NCBI GenBank assembly: GCA_905182975.1
Contig: CAJJDM010000051.1
Coordinates: 65,030 to 129,029 of the forward strand
From: Paramecium primaurelia
Taxonomy: Eukaryota > Ciliophora > Oligohymenophorea > Peniculida > Parameciidae
Length of the DNA: 64,000 nucleotides
Direction: 5' to 3'
Shown here piece after piece: positions 35,557-47,634 of this stretch (position 1 is the stretch's first letter; every line of letters begins with the position of its first letter). A program made the position numbers and the translations under genes. Below the pieces are notes generated by a model. The model was not told where the DNA came from. It saw only the letters and a list, made by a program, of their open reading frames with translations, and searched no databases.

Positions 35557-37379
35557 TATTTTATATTAATATTATATTCCAAAGAAATCAATACTTAATA
35601 TATATATCATGAATCTTAATACCTGACTAATTTTAGGTGAATTATTTCTTAAATAATTCTAATACAATTGATAATGAAGAATCAATTTAAATAATAAACT
35701 TAATATTTTCCTTACTCATCAAAATATGATAAATTGATAATTAATTATAAATTAAATTGATGAAAAGGCTTTCCAATTTTTACATATAATAGGATGAATA
35801 TAATTATTTTGTTCAAAACGTTAAAAAAAAATCATATTTTTCTAAAAATACTATTTATTATGGATAAATGTATAAAAATAATTCAAGAGTTATTTTTCTT
35901 AAAATGTAATTTTAACATATATCTTTCATTAAAAAAGAGTATAGTTTGTAAATAGGAATGAGAGTATTATAAGAAAATAAATTTTTGTTGTAAAATACAT
36001 TTTAAATGGGAAAAAATATTTGTAGAAGATAGATTGTCATTGTTATTAAGATTTTTTATAATAATATTTAAGTTTAGTTTTTTCAAAGATAAAGTATATT
36101 CCTTGTTAATATTGTTTTATAGTATTTTTTATATCAAGATTATAAAAAAGAGAATTTAAGAATTTATTTAAGAAATATAAATTCATTATAAATATATATT
36201 CAATAAAATTGATTTACAACTGTTATAAATTAAAATTAAAATTTCATTTGCCTTCTCTTAAAAAAGATAATTATCACTGAAATTCAATAGAATTTTAAAA
36301 TAATTTTATAATATTATAGTTATCATTAAACTGTTCATAGATCTCAAAACATTAGTTAACAATTAGGATAAATATTGTGTGAACGCTTCAAATTATTATA
36401 TGTATGATTAGATCAATTTGGTTCTCCGAAATAAATTTTGCTAATAATGGAAAAAAAAGATGCAAAAATTTATAAAAAATTAGTCTTTTTTCTTTCAAAC
36501 TTTTGAGAACTAATAAAAATATATAAAACTTAATGCTGTTTCCATTAGAAAAGCAATTCTAATTAATATTAATCTGGTTACTTTTGGACAATAGTGAATG
36601 AGATTATTAATTTATAAAGTCTTTTGTTAATATATTTTTAACTTTTATATGATTAATCAAAAAACTTTGTACAGACTTAACTAAGTATAATAAGGATAGT
36701 GAAAACTATTTTTATCTATTTATTCTTCTACTTTTCAAAAAATTTGTATGAATATTGACAATTCAAAATACAAGAAATAGTTATGAAACTTGTCGTAAAA
36801 TTATTTTAGCATTTTTTATTTAAATTAAAAACTAATATGTTTCATATGAGTTTGAATCTTTAATTAAAAAAAATACTTTGTAAAAATATTTGTTGATTAT
36901 ATGAATTAAGTGTTTACAGAATAAAAAAAAAAATAAAATTATTTCAATTTTATTATACTAGAGATTCTATAGTTTTTGAAATCTTAGAGATTAATCTAAT
37001 GATTAAAGAATAGATAAATTTGAGCATAGCTACATTAATATCTTATAAATACATTAATAAACTCATTTAAAGATTTCAATGGTTTAATTAAAGTTAAAAC
37101 TATTACAATTACATTTTTACTATTGATGAATTAAGTTAGTTTTCAATTAATTATTAATTTTTAGGATTAATTTATAGAGACCAAAAATAATGATAGTATT
37201 TATATAATTAATTTCTTATTGTTTGATTTTAAAGATTGCTAAGAAATATAATATTAAAAAAATGTATTTTTAAAGAGTAAATCAATTAATAAATAAGTAG
37301 TTTGAAACTTAAATTGAAATTTTGGAATCTATTAGGGTAATTAGAACATTAAAAATGAATATGTATCTATTGTTTCTTT
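35557..37379. other. 1.8 kb gene-free stretch with possible decayed frame
   Basis: The longest empty region in the window. On the plus strand about 36785-37190 is open except for one TGA and reads like a weak hydrophobic protein (MKLVVKLFQHFLFKLKTNM), but base composition alone could produce this. No gene is supported. Confidence 0.4.
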
Positions 37380-38026
37380 ATGAATTTAGATGAAATGCAA
37401 CCTCCTATTTAAAATAGAATTACTGGAAGAACAAATCATTCTGATAAAATCGAAAGAGGTTTTTTAAAAACTGTAATTTAAAATTTAGTTTGTAATAGAT
37501 CAATTGATATAGAGGTTATTTATTAGAAAATTGATATTTCTCAGATTGTTTAGTTTATCTATTTTAATTTTATATATTTATTATTGAATTTATTAGAAAT
37601 TTCTTCATGATAGATTCAGACACAATAACTCTTGATTAAATTTATGGATGTAATTTCAAAAGAGTGCCATTACTTTATGCTGAAATGGAAGGAACTAATC
37701 CATTTTAAATAAATGAGGCTGATGAAGATTTAGATTCAGATAAACAAATACCTGACTAACCGAAGCAAATTTCACCAACTTAATAAAAAGCTTAATTGAA
37801 ACCTTTGATAAAAACAAGAAAGAGATAATAGACTGTTCATAAATCACCTGTTAATTTGAGCTAATTTGAGAAGCATATTGGATTTCGAAATTCTTTTTAT
37901 AAGAATAATAACAAAATCAATTTAGCTTCAAGATAAAGGGTAGAAGAAGTGAAAAATCAAGAAATTGGAATGTTTACTAAATATGTATAAAGGTTTTAGC
38001 TTCAAAAGTTATAAATTTGGAATTGA
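37380..38026 (+). CDS. hypothetical protein with basic disordered tail
   Basis: The first exon opens MNLDEMQPPIQNRITGRTNH; the last reads MIDSDTITLDQIYGCNFKRV to the stop after QRFQLQKLQIWN. They are in different frames. A 44-nt GT...AG intron beginning near 37554 joins them with the correct phase, but its length is at the upper end for this genome and it is unconfirmed. The C-terminal 100 residues are Lys/Gln/Pro-rich and disordered (TRKRQQTVHKSPVNLSQF). No family recognised. It could be a nuclear protein given the basic clusters. Confidence 0.5.
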
Positions 38027-38237
38027 ATTAAACGTAGATTAATAATTTGAATCGACATCGAATTTTTGCTATTTAATTATTTAATATTAATTTCTAAATT
38101 TTATACAAATTAAAAATATTAATAATATTGATTATGAATTCATCTCAAAAATTTATACTAAATTTATAATGAGAAATTATTTGAATTATATAATGATCAA
38201 TTATTGAAGAATCTTATAAAATAAAATATAAAAAATA

Positions 38238-38695
38238 ATGAATGATGAAATATACATTAAATAGCCAATGAATGATGAGTAGAATGATTAATCAGAAAAG
38301 TAAAAGAAAATATTTTTATTTTATAAGATAATCATTATTTGTATAAAATGATGAATCATTAGAACATTTAGTAAACTCATTAATCTAAAATTAATAACCT
38401 GATGAAGATGATTAATTTAAATCATAAAATGTTAAAAGGAGAATTAATGATTAAAGGTATTAATGAACAATATAAACTATTGCATTTTAGATTCACATTT
38501 TAAGAGGATAAACGAATATTAGAATTAGTATAATAAGTTGGTCCTAACTTTAATAAGATAGTAAAATCATTTCCTGGCAAAACTATGAATATGATAAAAA
38601 ATAGATATTATAAAAAATTGCGCTACATAAAGGATGACCTATAAAATGATTAAGAATATGTAAAGAAACAAACTAAACACAAAAAATAAAATTGA
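38238..38695 (+). CDS. Myb/SANT-domain protein
   Basis: Predicted 131 residues with introns 38300-38327 (28 nt) and 38457-38490 (34 nt). The N-terminal half is acidic. The C-terminal half is one Myb-like domain: RFTFQEDKRILELVQQVGPN, then FNKIVKSFPGKTMNMIKNRY and YKKLRY. The first Trp of the Myb core is Phe, the second position is Phe and the third is Met/Tyr, as in many ciliate Myb proteins. SFPGKTMNMIKNRYYKKLR fits the third-helix DNA-contact pattern (R-x5-IKNRYY). A single repeat could bind DNA or chromatin; a Bdp1-like SANT role is also possible. Short for a transcription factor. Confidence 0.75.
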
Positions 38696-39089
38696 ATTTT
38701 ATCTATTTATAGACTGATCTAGCTACTTTAATGTTGCTATTTAATTACTTTTAATAATAATTTTATATTGTTATATTACTTAATTGCTTTAAGTATCAAA
38801 TGATTATATTTATAAATAAATTAAGTTTTCTTGAAACACTCATATGATGAAACTAATTATATTTGAATCTAATTAAATTTTATTAAAATTGTTAATAAAA
38901 ATAACAAAATATATATTCAAAGAGTAAATTTTATGTATGCCATAGATATTTCTTAAGTATTAATTATCAATTATAATAAATTACAGTAAGAATGATGAGA
39001 TAAAAATAGGTAAAAAACTTAAATATGAAAAATAAATATATAAAATTAATGAGTTTAAATAGCAGAACAAAAAAAATAATTAAATTTAT
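38696..39089. other. intergenic
   Basis: AT-rich spacer between two genes on the same strand; nothing recognised. Confidence 0.5.
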
Positions 39090-41873
39090 ATGACAGATTT
39101 ACATATATAAGGTCATAATAACAACGAAGAATAATAGGAAGTTTCAGAATAGTCTAGTGATGAGGAATTAGATGTTTTTCATTATTAGGAAGAAAAGTAA
39201 TGATTTATGATTGAATAATAGAGAGAAATATCCGATGCTAGTTAGGTTATTAGAAAATGTGATAAGCTAATTGTTAGTTAATTTATTGACAATTTATGCC
39301 TTATATGGAGATGATATCAGAATAATATGTTTTGATAAAAGAGCAGATATTGTTTTTGATGGGATAACAATATTTTGCATAGTAAATATTAGAATAATAA
39401 AAATTTAGATTATATTTTCTACTGAAATTGTTATCACATCAATAGTAAGAAAGGATTATTTTAATTCTTTTTTTTTTTGGCTTGATATAATTTCTACAGT
39501 TTCTTAGATCCTTGATATAACGTTATTTAATATAGCTGTAGGTTTAGAGTAAATTTATATATTAAACAGTAGAGGTTCAGTATCAGCTAAAACAGGATCT
39601 GATTTATAGTAAGCAAATAAAGCTTCAAAAACAAGTTCGAAAGCAGTACGAGTTGTTAGATTAGTAAGATTAATTAGAATTGTGAAATTGTATAAGGCAG
39701 CAAATTATTAGAATGTAGTAAGTTTTCAAAGAAGTAACACTAAGTTAAATTCTAATATTATTATTAAAAATCCAAATTAAACACAAATATATCCATTATA
39801 AAATGAGAATAGAGATATACCACTTTAAGATTAATTAAGGGAGATTCCACACTTTAATACAATTAATGGACACACAGTATAATCAAAAGATTAACTTAAC
39901 AATATGACAAGTGTTATTGATGGTTATGATTAAGGCAATAGTTATGAATAGCGACGTAGTTAAAAATAAATTTTACCTGAAAGTTATTATCATTAATAGT
40001 AATAACAAATTGATGATATTGCAGGTAAAATATAGGAAAAAGAACATAAAGAATAAAAATAGAAGAAGGAATCTAGAGTTAGTAAAAGATTATCTGATGC
40101 AACAACTAAAAAAGTAATTTTATTAGTAATATTGTTACTATTAATTATGCCTTTATTTAGTTCAGATTATTATTTTGAATAATCATTAAGTTTAGAATAT
40201 GCAGCATAATATTTTAAAGTTGTAGCTGAAATACCAAATACAAGATTATCTGAAATAAATGAAACATTGAATTTTGTAATAAGTCAACATGATTAATTTG
40301 ATACACCTGTAGGATTCATAAGAAATCCATTCATAGATATACCAGATTACCAAAGGGATAATTATGAATATTTAAGAGAAAGTGCAAAAAGTTATTATTT
40401 TAAATATGTTAATCCAATATTAGTAGGATTAGATTACATAGGAGATCCAATAATTTTATTTGTATCTGATAATTCATAGGTAGAGAAATTAAATTCAATT
40501 ATAAACATTGTTAATACATTATTTGTTAGTTGTGTCTTATTATTTGGAGCTTTAGCCTTTGCAAATGATGCAAAAAATGTGGCATTAGCTCCAATAGAAA
40601 GAATGATTGCAAAAGTAAATGTTATAGCTAGAAATCCTCAAGAAGCAAAAGAAATGAAATTAGAAGTAGAATAGCTATAAAGAGAAACTACTTAAATTGA
40701 AAATGCCATAATTAAAATAGGAGCTTTGTTAGCCTTAGGATTTGGAGATGCAGGATCAGCTATTATAGGAACTAATATGGCATCATCAGGAGATGTAGAT
40801 CCTATGTTGCCTGGCAAAAAGAAATTAGCTATTTATGGATTTTGTGATATAAGAAACTTTACAGATGCAACTGAAGTATTATAAAAAGATGTCATGGTTT
40901 TTGTTAATAGTATAGCTGAGATAGTTCATTCAATGGTAAATAGATATTAAGGTTCAGCTAATAAAAATATTGGAGATGCTTTTCTATTAGTATGGAAAAT
41001 TTCTGATCATTCTTGGTATGAGGAAAATGGAAAAATTAGATGGTAATATTATTGTTCTTATAATTAAGGAAAAACTTAGAACAAATCAATATCATTGCAG
41101 ATTGTTCCTTATTTTCTTTTATGAAGATATTTGCTAAAATTAATAGAGAACCTAAGATATTAGAGTATCGTAAAGATACAAGATTAACATAAAGATTGCC
41201 AGGATACAAAGTAAAGATGGGATTTGGATTGCATATAGGTTGGGGAATTGAGGGTGCTATTGGTTCTGAATTTAAAATTGATGCATCATATCTTAGTCCC
41301 AATGTAAATATGGCTTCTAGATTGGAGGCTGCTACTAAATAATACGGAGTCTCTATTTTGATTTCTAGTGATCTTTATCTTCTTTTCTCTCAAGATTTTA
41401 AAAAGTATTTAAGATAAATTGATATGGTAACTGTTAAAGGAAGTGTTAGACCTATTGGACTTCACACTATTGATATTGAGGCTGATAATATTCCTTCAAG
41501 TAAAGATGATTATTCTCAAAATGAAAAGTTTTAAGTTATGGACTAAAAGAGACAAATATTTGTAAATTAAATAGAAGCTGGAGAATTCAAATCTGAAAAT
41601 CATTTAAATAGAAATAAAGATCTTATATTAATTATGAATAATTTTAATCCTGAATTTCAAGTATTATACTTTTATATATCTAAGGCATAATTTAGTCAAG
41701 GATTTTAGGGATACTTATTGGGTAATTGGAAAGAAGCTCAAATGTGGTTTGAAAAAGCTAGATTAATAAAGCCAAATGATGGACCTATATCAACATTATT
41801 AACTGTTATGAATGAATATAGTTTTAAGGCTCCATCTGATTGGAAAGGATATAGAGAGTTAACAGAAAAATGA
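39090..41873 (+). CDS. class III nucleotidyl cyclase with voltage-sensor-like domain and TPR tail
   Basis: Makes cAMP or cGMP. Introns 39197-39221 and 41043-41068 leave 910 residues. An acidic start is followed by hydrophobic segments. Residues about 170-190 contain an S4-type array with Arg or Lys every third position (KAVRVVRLVRLIRIVKLYK), as in voltage-gated channels; no K+ pore motif (GYG) follows. A linker, a membrane span (VILLVILLLLIMPLF), an outside loop and a second span (FVSCVLLFGALAFA) precede the catalytic domain at about 560-760. There, YGFCDIRNFTD and NIGDAFLLVWK carry the two metal Asp residues and NMASRLEAATKQYG the transition-state Asn and Arg. A TPR-like unit (GNWKEAQMWFEKARLIKPND) lies near the end. 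ATP or GTP specificity was not assigned. Confidence 0.9.
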
Positions 41874-42128
41874 ATATTTATTATTTATTTAATTTTATAA
41901 ATACCTAAATCTTATATCTAAACTACAGATATAAGATTATTATTAAATTGTTTATATAGGATTTAAAATAAAAAATATCATTAATTTATTTAATATCTTC
42001 ATATATATCCTTAATATTTATACTATACTATTTTAATATATTATATATGTATCATTAGATTAATAGATTTTATTTTAATTCACTTTCATAAAATATTTTT
42101 CATTTATTATTATTGAATTAATTAATTT

Positions 42129-43038
42129 ATGTAGAAAATTAACTTTGATAATAAAAAAGAAGAAGAGTTAATTTAAATAGCTAACATCATTTTTCCAGGT
42201 TCTAGTGATAAATATTACCCTGAATTTTATAAAACAATCCAATATGTAGAAATGGAAGAAGCTAATAAAATTCCATTTTCTTTATTAGAAAATAAAGATA
42301 AGACAACAAATAATTACATTATTTATTTTCATGGAAATGGTGAAAATATGTATTAATTTTAAATAAATTTAGAAATGACTCTAAATATTTGGTAGCAGGT
42401 TTTTTAAAATATATTAAAGCCAATTTTATTCTTGTTGAGTATCCAGGATATGGAATCTATAAAAATACAATTACTAGCGCTGAGTAAATACAAAAGGATG
42501 CTTTAATAGTGTTCGATTATATAAAATAAAAATTTGCACTAAATGATAATTAAATTTATGTATTTGGTAGGTAATTTATATTTATTTTATCAAGATCGAT
42601 TGGGACTGGTCCTGCATTTTATTTAGGAGCAAATAGAAATTTTGCTGGTTTAATAATTTTGTCTGCTTATATAACCTTATATAAGTTAGTAAATGATATA
42701 ATTCCATAAAAAGCTCATTTCTTATTAAATGAGAATAATATGAATAATTAAGAGAATAGTTAAAAAATTAGATGCAAATGTTTATTTATTCATGGGAAAA
42801 AAGATAAACTTACATTCTTAGGACCAATTTAAGAATTGTATAATAAGTAAATAATGATTATAATTAAAGTTTACCTGCTCATATTAAAGAAAATTCATAT
42901 TTATCCATATAAGAAAATATGGAACATAATTCTTTTGATTTTTAAAAAGATTTAGTTGAACCAATACAAAACTTTTATCCTGAGTTAAAAATGATTAATA
43001 TTGTTGAAAATGATAATGAGTATGATTAATATGAATGA
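42129..43038 (+). CDS. alpha/beta hydrolase (ABHD17/BEM46-like)
   Basis: Serine hydrolase; ABHD17 relatives remove palmitate from proteins. Introns of 23, 24 and 23 nt leave 279 residues. Family landmarks: oxyanion turn YIIYFHGNGENM, strand NFILVEYPGYGIYKNTITSA, nucleophile elbow VFGRSIGTGPAF (GxSxG, Ser in GRSIG), the acid region FIHGKKDKLTFLG and the likely catalytic His in MEHNSFDF. The nucleophile codons span an intron. The gene is tail-to-tail with the ULK-like kinase, 31 bp apart. Most of it (from 42159) is repeated after the single N at 43459; this is the only copy with a start codon. Confidence 0.88.
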
Positions 43039-43458
43039 TTGAAAATTAGATATATTTTAAATTTGATTATCATAATTTCTAAAGTTATCTCCATTTATTA
43101 GTTATTCTATCTAATATTTTTCTTGAATCATCTCTTTATTACTTTTCTAATAAAAGCATTTGAAAGTCTAAATCAGTTGTTTTAACAATATTTTTATGAG
43201 TAATTTATTAATCCAACAAAAATTCAATAGCAATCAAACTATCTTAACTAAAACAATAACAAATTTTTAATACAATATTCCTTCAGATGTCTTCTTTTTA
43301 AGATCATCTAAAATATCTCCAATCAATTTAATAATTTTTGTTGTAAAAGTATCTTCTAATTTATTTCTATCAGAATCAGATAATTCAACTTCATATTGGA
43401 TTTCTTTAAAAAATTGTTCTTTACAATTAGTAAAAAATATTTTATAATATTCTTATTC
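42159..43458. repeat. first copy of a 1,300-bp direct repeat at an assembly seam
   Basis: Bases 42159-43458 recur at 43460-44759 with a constant offset of 1,301 and no difference seen by eye. The copies are separated by one N at 43459, where the first copy breaks off inside the kinase gene. This is what results when two contigs that overlap by 1,300 bp are abutted instead of merged. Confidence 0.95.
43070..43458 (-). pseudogene. truncated duplicate 3' end of the ULK-like kinase gene (artefact)
   Basis: Identical to the last part of the kinase gene at 44371-44759, ending abruptly at the N. It has no 5' part and should not be counted as a gene. Confidence 0.9.
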
Positions 43459-43459
43459 N
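43459..43459. other. single N, contig join
   Basis: The only ambiguous base in the window. It marks where the overlapping contigs were joined; the corresponding base in the second copy (44760) is G. Confidence 0.97.
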
Positions 43460-44339
43460 GAAGAAGAGTTAATTTAAATAGCTAACATCATTTTTCCAGG
43501 TTCTAGTGATAAATATTACCCTGAATTTTATAAAACAATCCAATATGTAGAAATGGAAGAAGCTAATAAAATTCCATTTTCTTTATTAGAAAATAAAGAT
43601 AAGACAACAAATAATTACATTATTTATTTTCATGGAAATGGTGAAAATATGTATTAATTTTAAATAAATTTAGAAATGACTCTAAATATTTGGTAGCAGG
43701 TTTTTTAAAATATATTAAAGCCAATTTTATTCTTGTTGAGTATCCAGGATATGGAATCTATAAAAATACAATTACTAGCGCTGAGTAAATACAAAAGGAT
43801 GCTTTAATAGTGTTCGATTATATAAAATAAAAATTTGCACTAAATGATAATTAAATTTATGTATTTGGTAGGTAATTTATATTTATTTTATCAAGATCGA
43901 TTGGGACTGGTCCTGCATTTTATTTAGGAGCAAATAGAAATTTTGCTGGTTTAATAATTTTGTCTGCTTATATAACCTTATATAAGTTAGTAAATGATAT
44001 AATTCCATAAAAAGCTCATTTCTTATTAAATGAGAATAATATGAATAATTAAGAGAATAGTTAAAAAATTAGATGCAAATGTTTATTTATTCATGGGAAA
44101 AAAGATAAACTTACATTCTTAGGACCAATTTAAGAATTGTATAATAAGTAAATAATGATTATAATTAAAGTTTACCTGCTCATATTAAAGAAAATTCATA
44201 TTTATCCATATAAGAAAATATGGAACATAATTCTTTTGATTTTTAAAAAGATTTAGTTGAACCAATACAAAACTTTTATCCTGAGTTAAAAATGATTAAT
44301 ATTGTTGAAAATGATAATGAGTATGATTAATATGAATGA
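43460..44339 (+). pseudogene. 5'-truncated duplicate of the alpha/beta hydrolase (artefact)
   Basis: Identical to 42159-43038 but lacks the first ten codons and the ATG. Most simply explained by the assembly seam, not by a real second gene. Confidence 0.9.
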
Positions 44340-44759
44340 TTGAAAATTAGATATATTTTAAATTTGATTATCATAATTTCTAAAGTTATCTCCATTTATT
44401 AGTTATTCTATCTAATATTTTTCTTGAATCATCTCTTTATTACTTTTCTAATAAAAGCATTTGAAAGTCTAAATCAGTTGTTTTAACAATATTTTTATGA
44501 GTAATTTATTAATCCAACAAAAATTCAATAGCAATCAAACTATCTTAACTAAAACAATAACAAATTTTTAATACAATATTCCTTCAGATGTCTTCTTTTT
44601 AAGATCATCTAAAATATCTCCAATCAATTTAATAATTTTTGTTGTAAAAGTATCTTCTAATTTATTTCTATCAGAATCAGATAATTCAACTTCATATTGG
44701 ATTTCTTTAAAAAATTGTTCTTTACAATTAGTAAAAAATATTTTATAATATTCTTATTC
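43460..44759. repeat. second copy of the 1,300-bp direct repeat
   Basis: Matches 42159-43458. This copy continues without a break into the rest of the kinase gene, so it belongs to the right-hand contig. Confidence 0.95.
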
Positions 44760-45992
44760 GTTTTTAATGAAATTTAAGATATTCCACTTAGTTCCCTTCA
44801 TTAGAATGTCTTCACCAGAATCACAAGTTTCTTCAACCAATTATATCAATAAATTGCTATATGCTAGAACAAGTCTTGATAGAATAACTATGCATTCTTC
44901 TAATGATTAATCTCTTCTAAATAATAACTTCAATTAATCTAATTTTTAATACAACTCTAAATTAACAAAATGTCTAAATGCTATATTTTATTTCATTTGT
45001 TATAAAAACAATAATTACTTAACCAATTGATCTCCTGTCATTTTTTATTATTATTTCTACATCCAACTTAAATTTTAATCATTATACAGTTTTTATAATG
45101 TTGGATTATTTGAAACTAATCCTTTTTCCATACTTTCAAACATTTAAAAGACTTGATCCCATGAAATTCTTTCAGTTTCTTCTACAATCAAAGCCTTTGT
45201 CAAAAAATCTCTAGTAAAATCAGTGATTGCTTAATTCCCTTTAAAAACTAATGGTTTAATTAATATATTCTTAAGTAAATCCTATTCATCTCTTCCCTTC
45301 CAAGGTACATCATGAAAGACCATCTCATAAAATATAACACCAATAGACCAAATATCACATTTAGTTGAATAACTTTTCCTTTACAATATTTAAGGTGCCA
45401 TATATAAAGGAGAGCCAACACATGATCTTAATAATTAGGATGTATAATTATCTACATATTTAGCAAATCCAAAGTCTATATTTTGATAAAACAATTACCT
45501 GCTATTTTAACAATACCTTCATGATTTAATATATTAGCTGGTTTAAGATCTCTATGTATAACACCTTATTTAACTAATTCTTTAAATCCATTTATTATTT
45601 ATAACATGATACCTTGAGCCTTTCAAAAATAGATAAGAATATTTTACTTCTTTTTCATTCAACCTTCTTTTTTGAAGAAATTCTTTTAAATCACCATCCT
45701 TACAAAATTCTGTAATTATATAAAGAGATCTTTAAGTAGTAATCAGATCTATAAATCTGACAATATTTGGATGATTAAACTTTTTTAAAATCTCTATTTC
45801 ACTAACAATCTAATTTCTTAGGTAAGTATCTCTCTCAAATAATACTAAATCCATTTTTTTGATTCCAACTATTTCATTAGTTTTAATATCCATTCCCTAA
45901 TAAACTTTTCCATAAGCTCCTTCCCCTAAACAATGTCTTTCATTATATTGATATTGACCAATCTATTTAACAGTTCTATTTTACGAGCTCAT
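44371..45992 (-). CDS. ULK/ATG1-like Ser/Thr protein kinase
   Basis: Introns 45620-45647, 45476-45498 and 44549-44574 leave 514 residues. The kinase domain opens IGQYQYNERHCLGEGAYGKV and has the ATP lysine in VGIKKMDL, a C-helix Glu in IVSEIEILKKFNHPN, catalytic loop VIHRDLKPANIL, DFGFAKYV, GSPLYMAPQILQ and CDIWSIGVIFYEM. GSPLYMAP with FGFA is typical of the ULK/ATG1 branch, whose members act in autophagy or, in ciliates, often in ciliary or cortical roles. The APE Glu is Gln (TAA). The C-terminal 240 residues are helical with no known domain. Head-to-tail with the phosphatase gene on the same strand. Confidence 0.88.
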
Positions 45993-46197
45993 CAATATCA
46001 AAAATTTTAATACTCTTAATTATACTATAATTCAATATAAAATAAAGATGGAGAAAATATATTTTATAATTATTAACAATAGATAAATAGATATATTAAT
46101 CAATAAAAAAGAATTAGAAAATAAAAACTAGTTGAAATTGTTTTAATGTTACCAATCATTCTATAAAAATAAATAAAGTAATTCAGTATAGACATAT

Positions 46198-47609
46198 TCA
46201 ATCTTTATCTTCAATCACAAAATCTTATTATTTCATATATCTACTTATATTTTGATATTAATTTATATTTCCTGTATATTTATATAATTAAAGATGTTTC
46301 CTAAAAATATAATATAAATTTACCTATTATATTCTCTAACATCATTACATTCTCTCATACCAGATAGATACTTATATAAATGTTTAAGTTCATCATCTAA
46401 TTGATTATCAAAGAAAGGAATTATAGGTATTCCATTATCTATTTACCATGAAAAATTGCAAGCAGAATTATCAATTAATGCTACTCTTTCTAAATTTCTA
46501 TTAAGTATTCTTAGATCTTTAACATGAATTCCACCAGATGTTAAAATACAAGATTCTCTATAAAGTCTATGTGCAAATATATCATTATTTGGATCTAAAT
46601 AATCAATTACACTTTTAGCATATATTTTATTAGAGGCAGTAAAAACTATTAATTCAAAATCATCTGATAATTTTTTTAATATTTCAATTGCATTTGGTCG
46701 TACATTAATTTTAGCTTAAACTTATTATGTTTTATTAACATTAACAGTTAAAATAGCATCATATAATTTATGATCTCTTTCATTACAATGTATTAATGTT
46801 TCATCTAAATCAAAAACTAAAGTTATTGAATCTAAATTTATATATATATATAAATAAATACTTTTATATTTATTTAATTTATCTAATTTTACTTACTTAT
46901 TCTTAATATCTGTATAATTGGCAGGTTTTAATTTGATACCAATACTTAATTCTTAACATAATTATTTAAAATGATTTCGATATAATCTAGTAAAATAATC
47001 ATTTTAATTTTATAATAATACAGCTTATTTAACTTTCTAAATATAATATATTTCTTCTAAGTTGTCATTTGCTTATTCTTACTAATCATCTGGAACTTAA
47101 GGAAATTGAAAGATCCCACATTTTGGTGTAATAGGTTTTGAATTACCAACATTTTTACTCATTAGGGAATCATAGAGTTTATCCACAATTCCATCATTTC
47201 TTACAATATCTGAAGATTGTCTAATATGTTATGATTATGTTTTATCATTTTATATTGTTGGTATACCATGAGATAATTTATGTGAATGCTTTGTTTAGAC
47301 TTTTGAAAAGGATGTGTCAAAATTTATAGTTTTTTGCTTATCTTATAAATTTTCACTTTCTTAAGATTTTTAATAAGTCTTGTTAGTATGTTTATCTTAG
47401 TTTTTAGTAATATATTCTTGAAACTTTTTTATTGCTTAATTCAATTCATTTTGAGTAAGTAACGTTCCTTATTTTTAAGTATTGCTTTTATCAAGTTATT
47501 ATTATAAGAATTATTATGTGAATTATGTATTCGAAGGATTTACAGCTATCATTCTTTCTAATTTTCTATTCTTTAATTTATCACCAGTTTTTTAAAGTAG
47601 CTAAATCAT
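46198..47609 (-). CDS. SCP/FCP1-type (HAD) protein phosphatase
   Basis: Asp-based phosphatase of the CTD small phosphatase/Dullard group. The start MIQLLQKTGDKLKNRK leads to a Gln-rich disordered N-terminus of about 200 residues, then the catalytic domain: nucleophile motif TLVFDLDETLIHCNERD (DLDET), FELIVFTASNKIYAKSVIDY, LYRESCILTSGGIHVKDLRI and the last HAD motif VALIDNSACNFSWQIDNGIP (DNS). One 23-nt intron (46301-46323) near the 3' end is needed. A further 30-nt in-frame GT...AG element with TA repeats (46832-46861) just before the catalytic domain is probably also an intron, giving about 452 instead of 462 residues. Likely substrate: phosphoserine proteins such as the RNA polymerase II tail or Smad-like targets. 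Confidence 0.9.
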
Positions 47610-47634
47610 CTCATTTTATTACATAAAATTAAAA

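Noticed and set aside
42159..44759. True tandem gene duplication
   Set aside because: Apparent identity over 1,300 bp including intergenic DNA, a single N at the junction, and a break inside a gene point to assembly, not biology.
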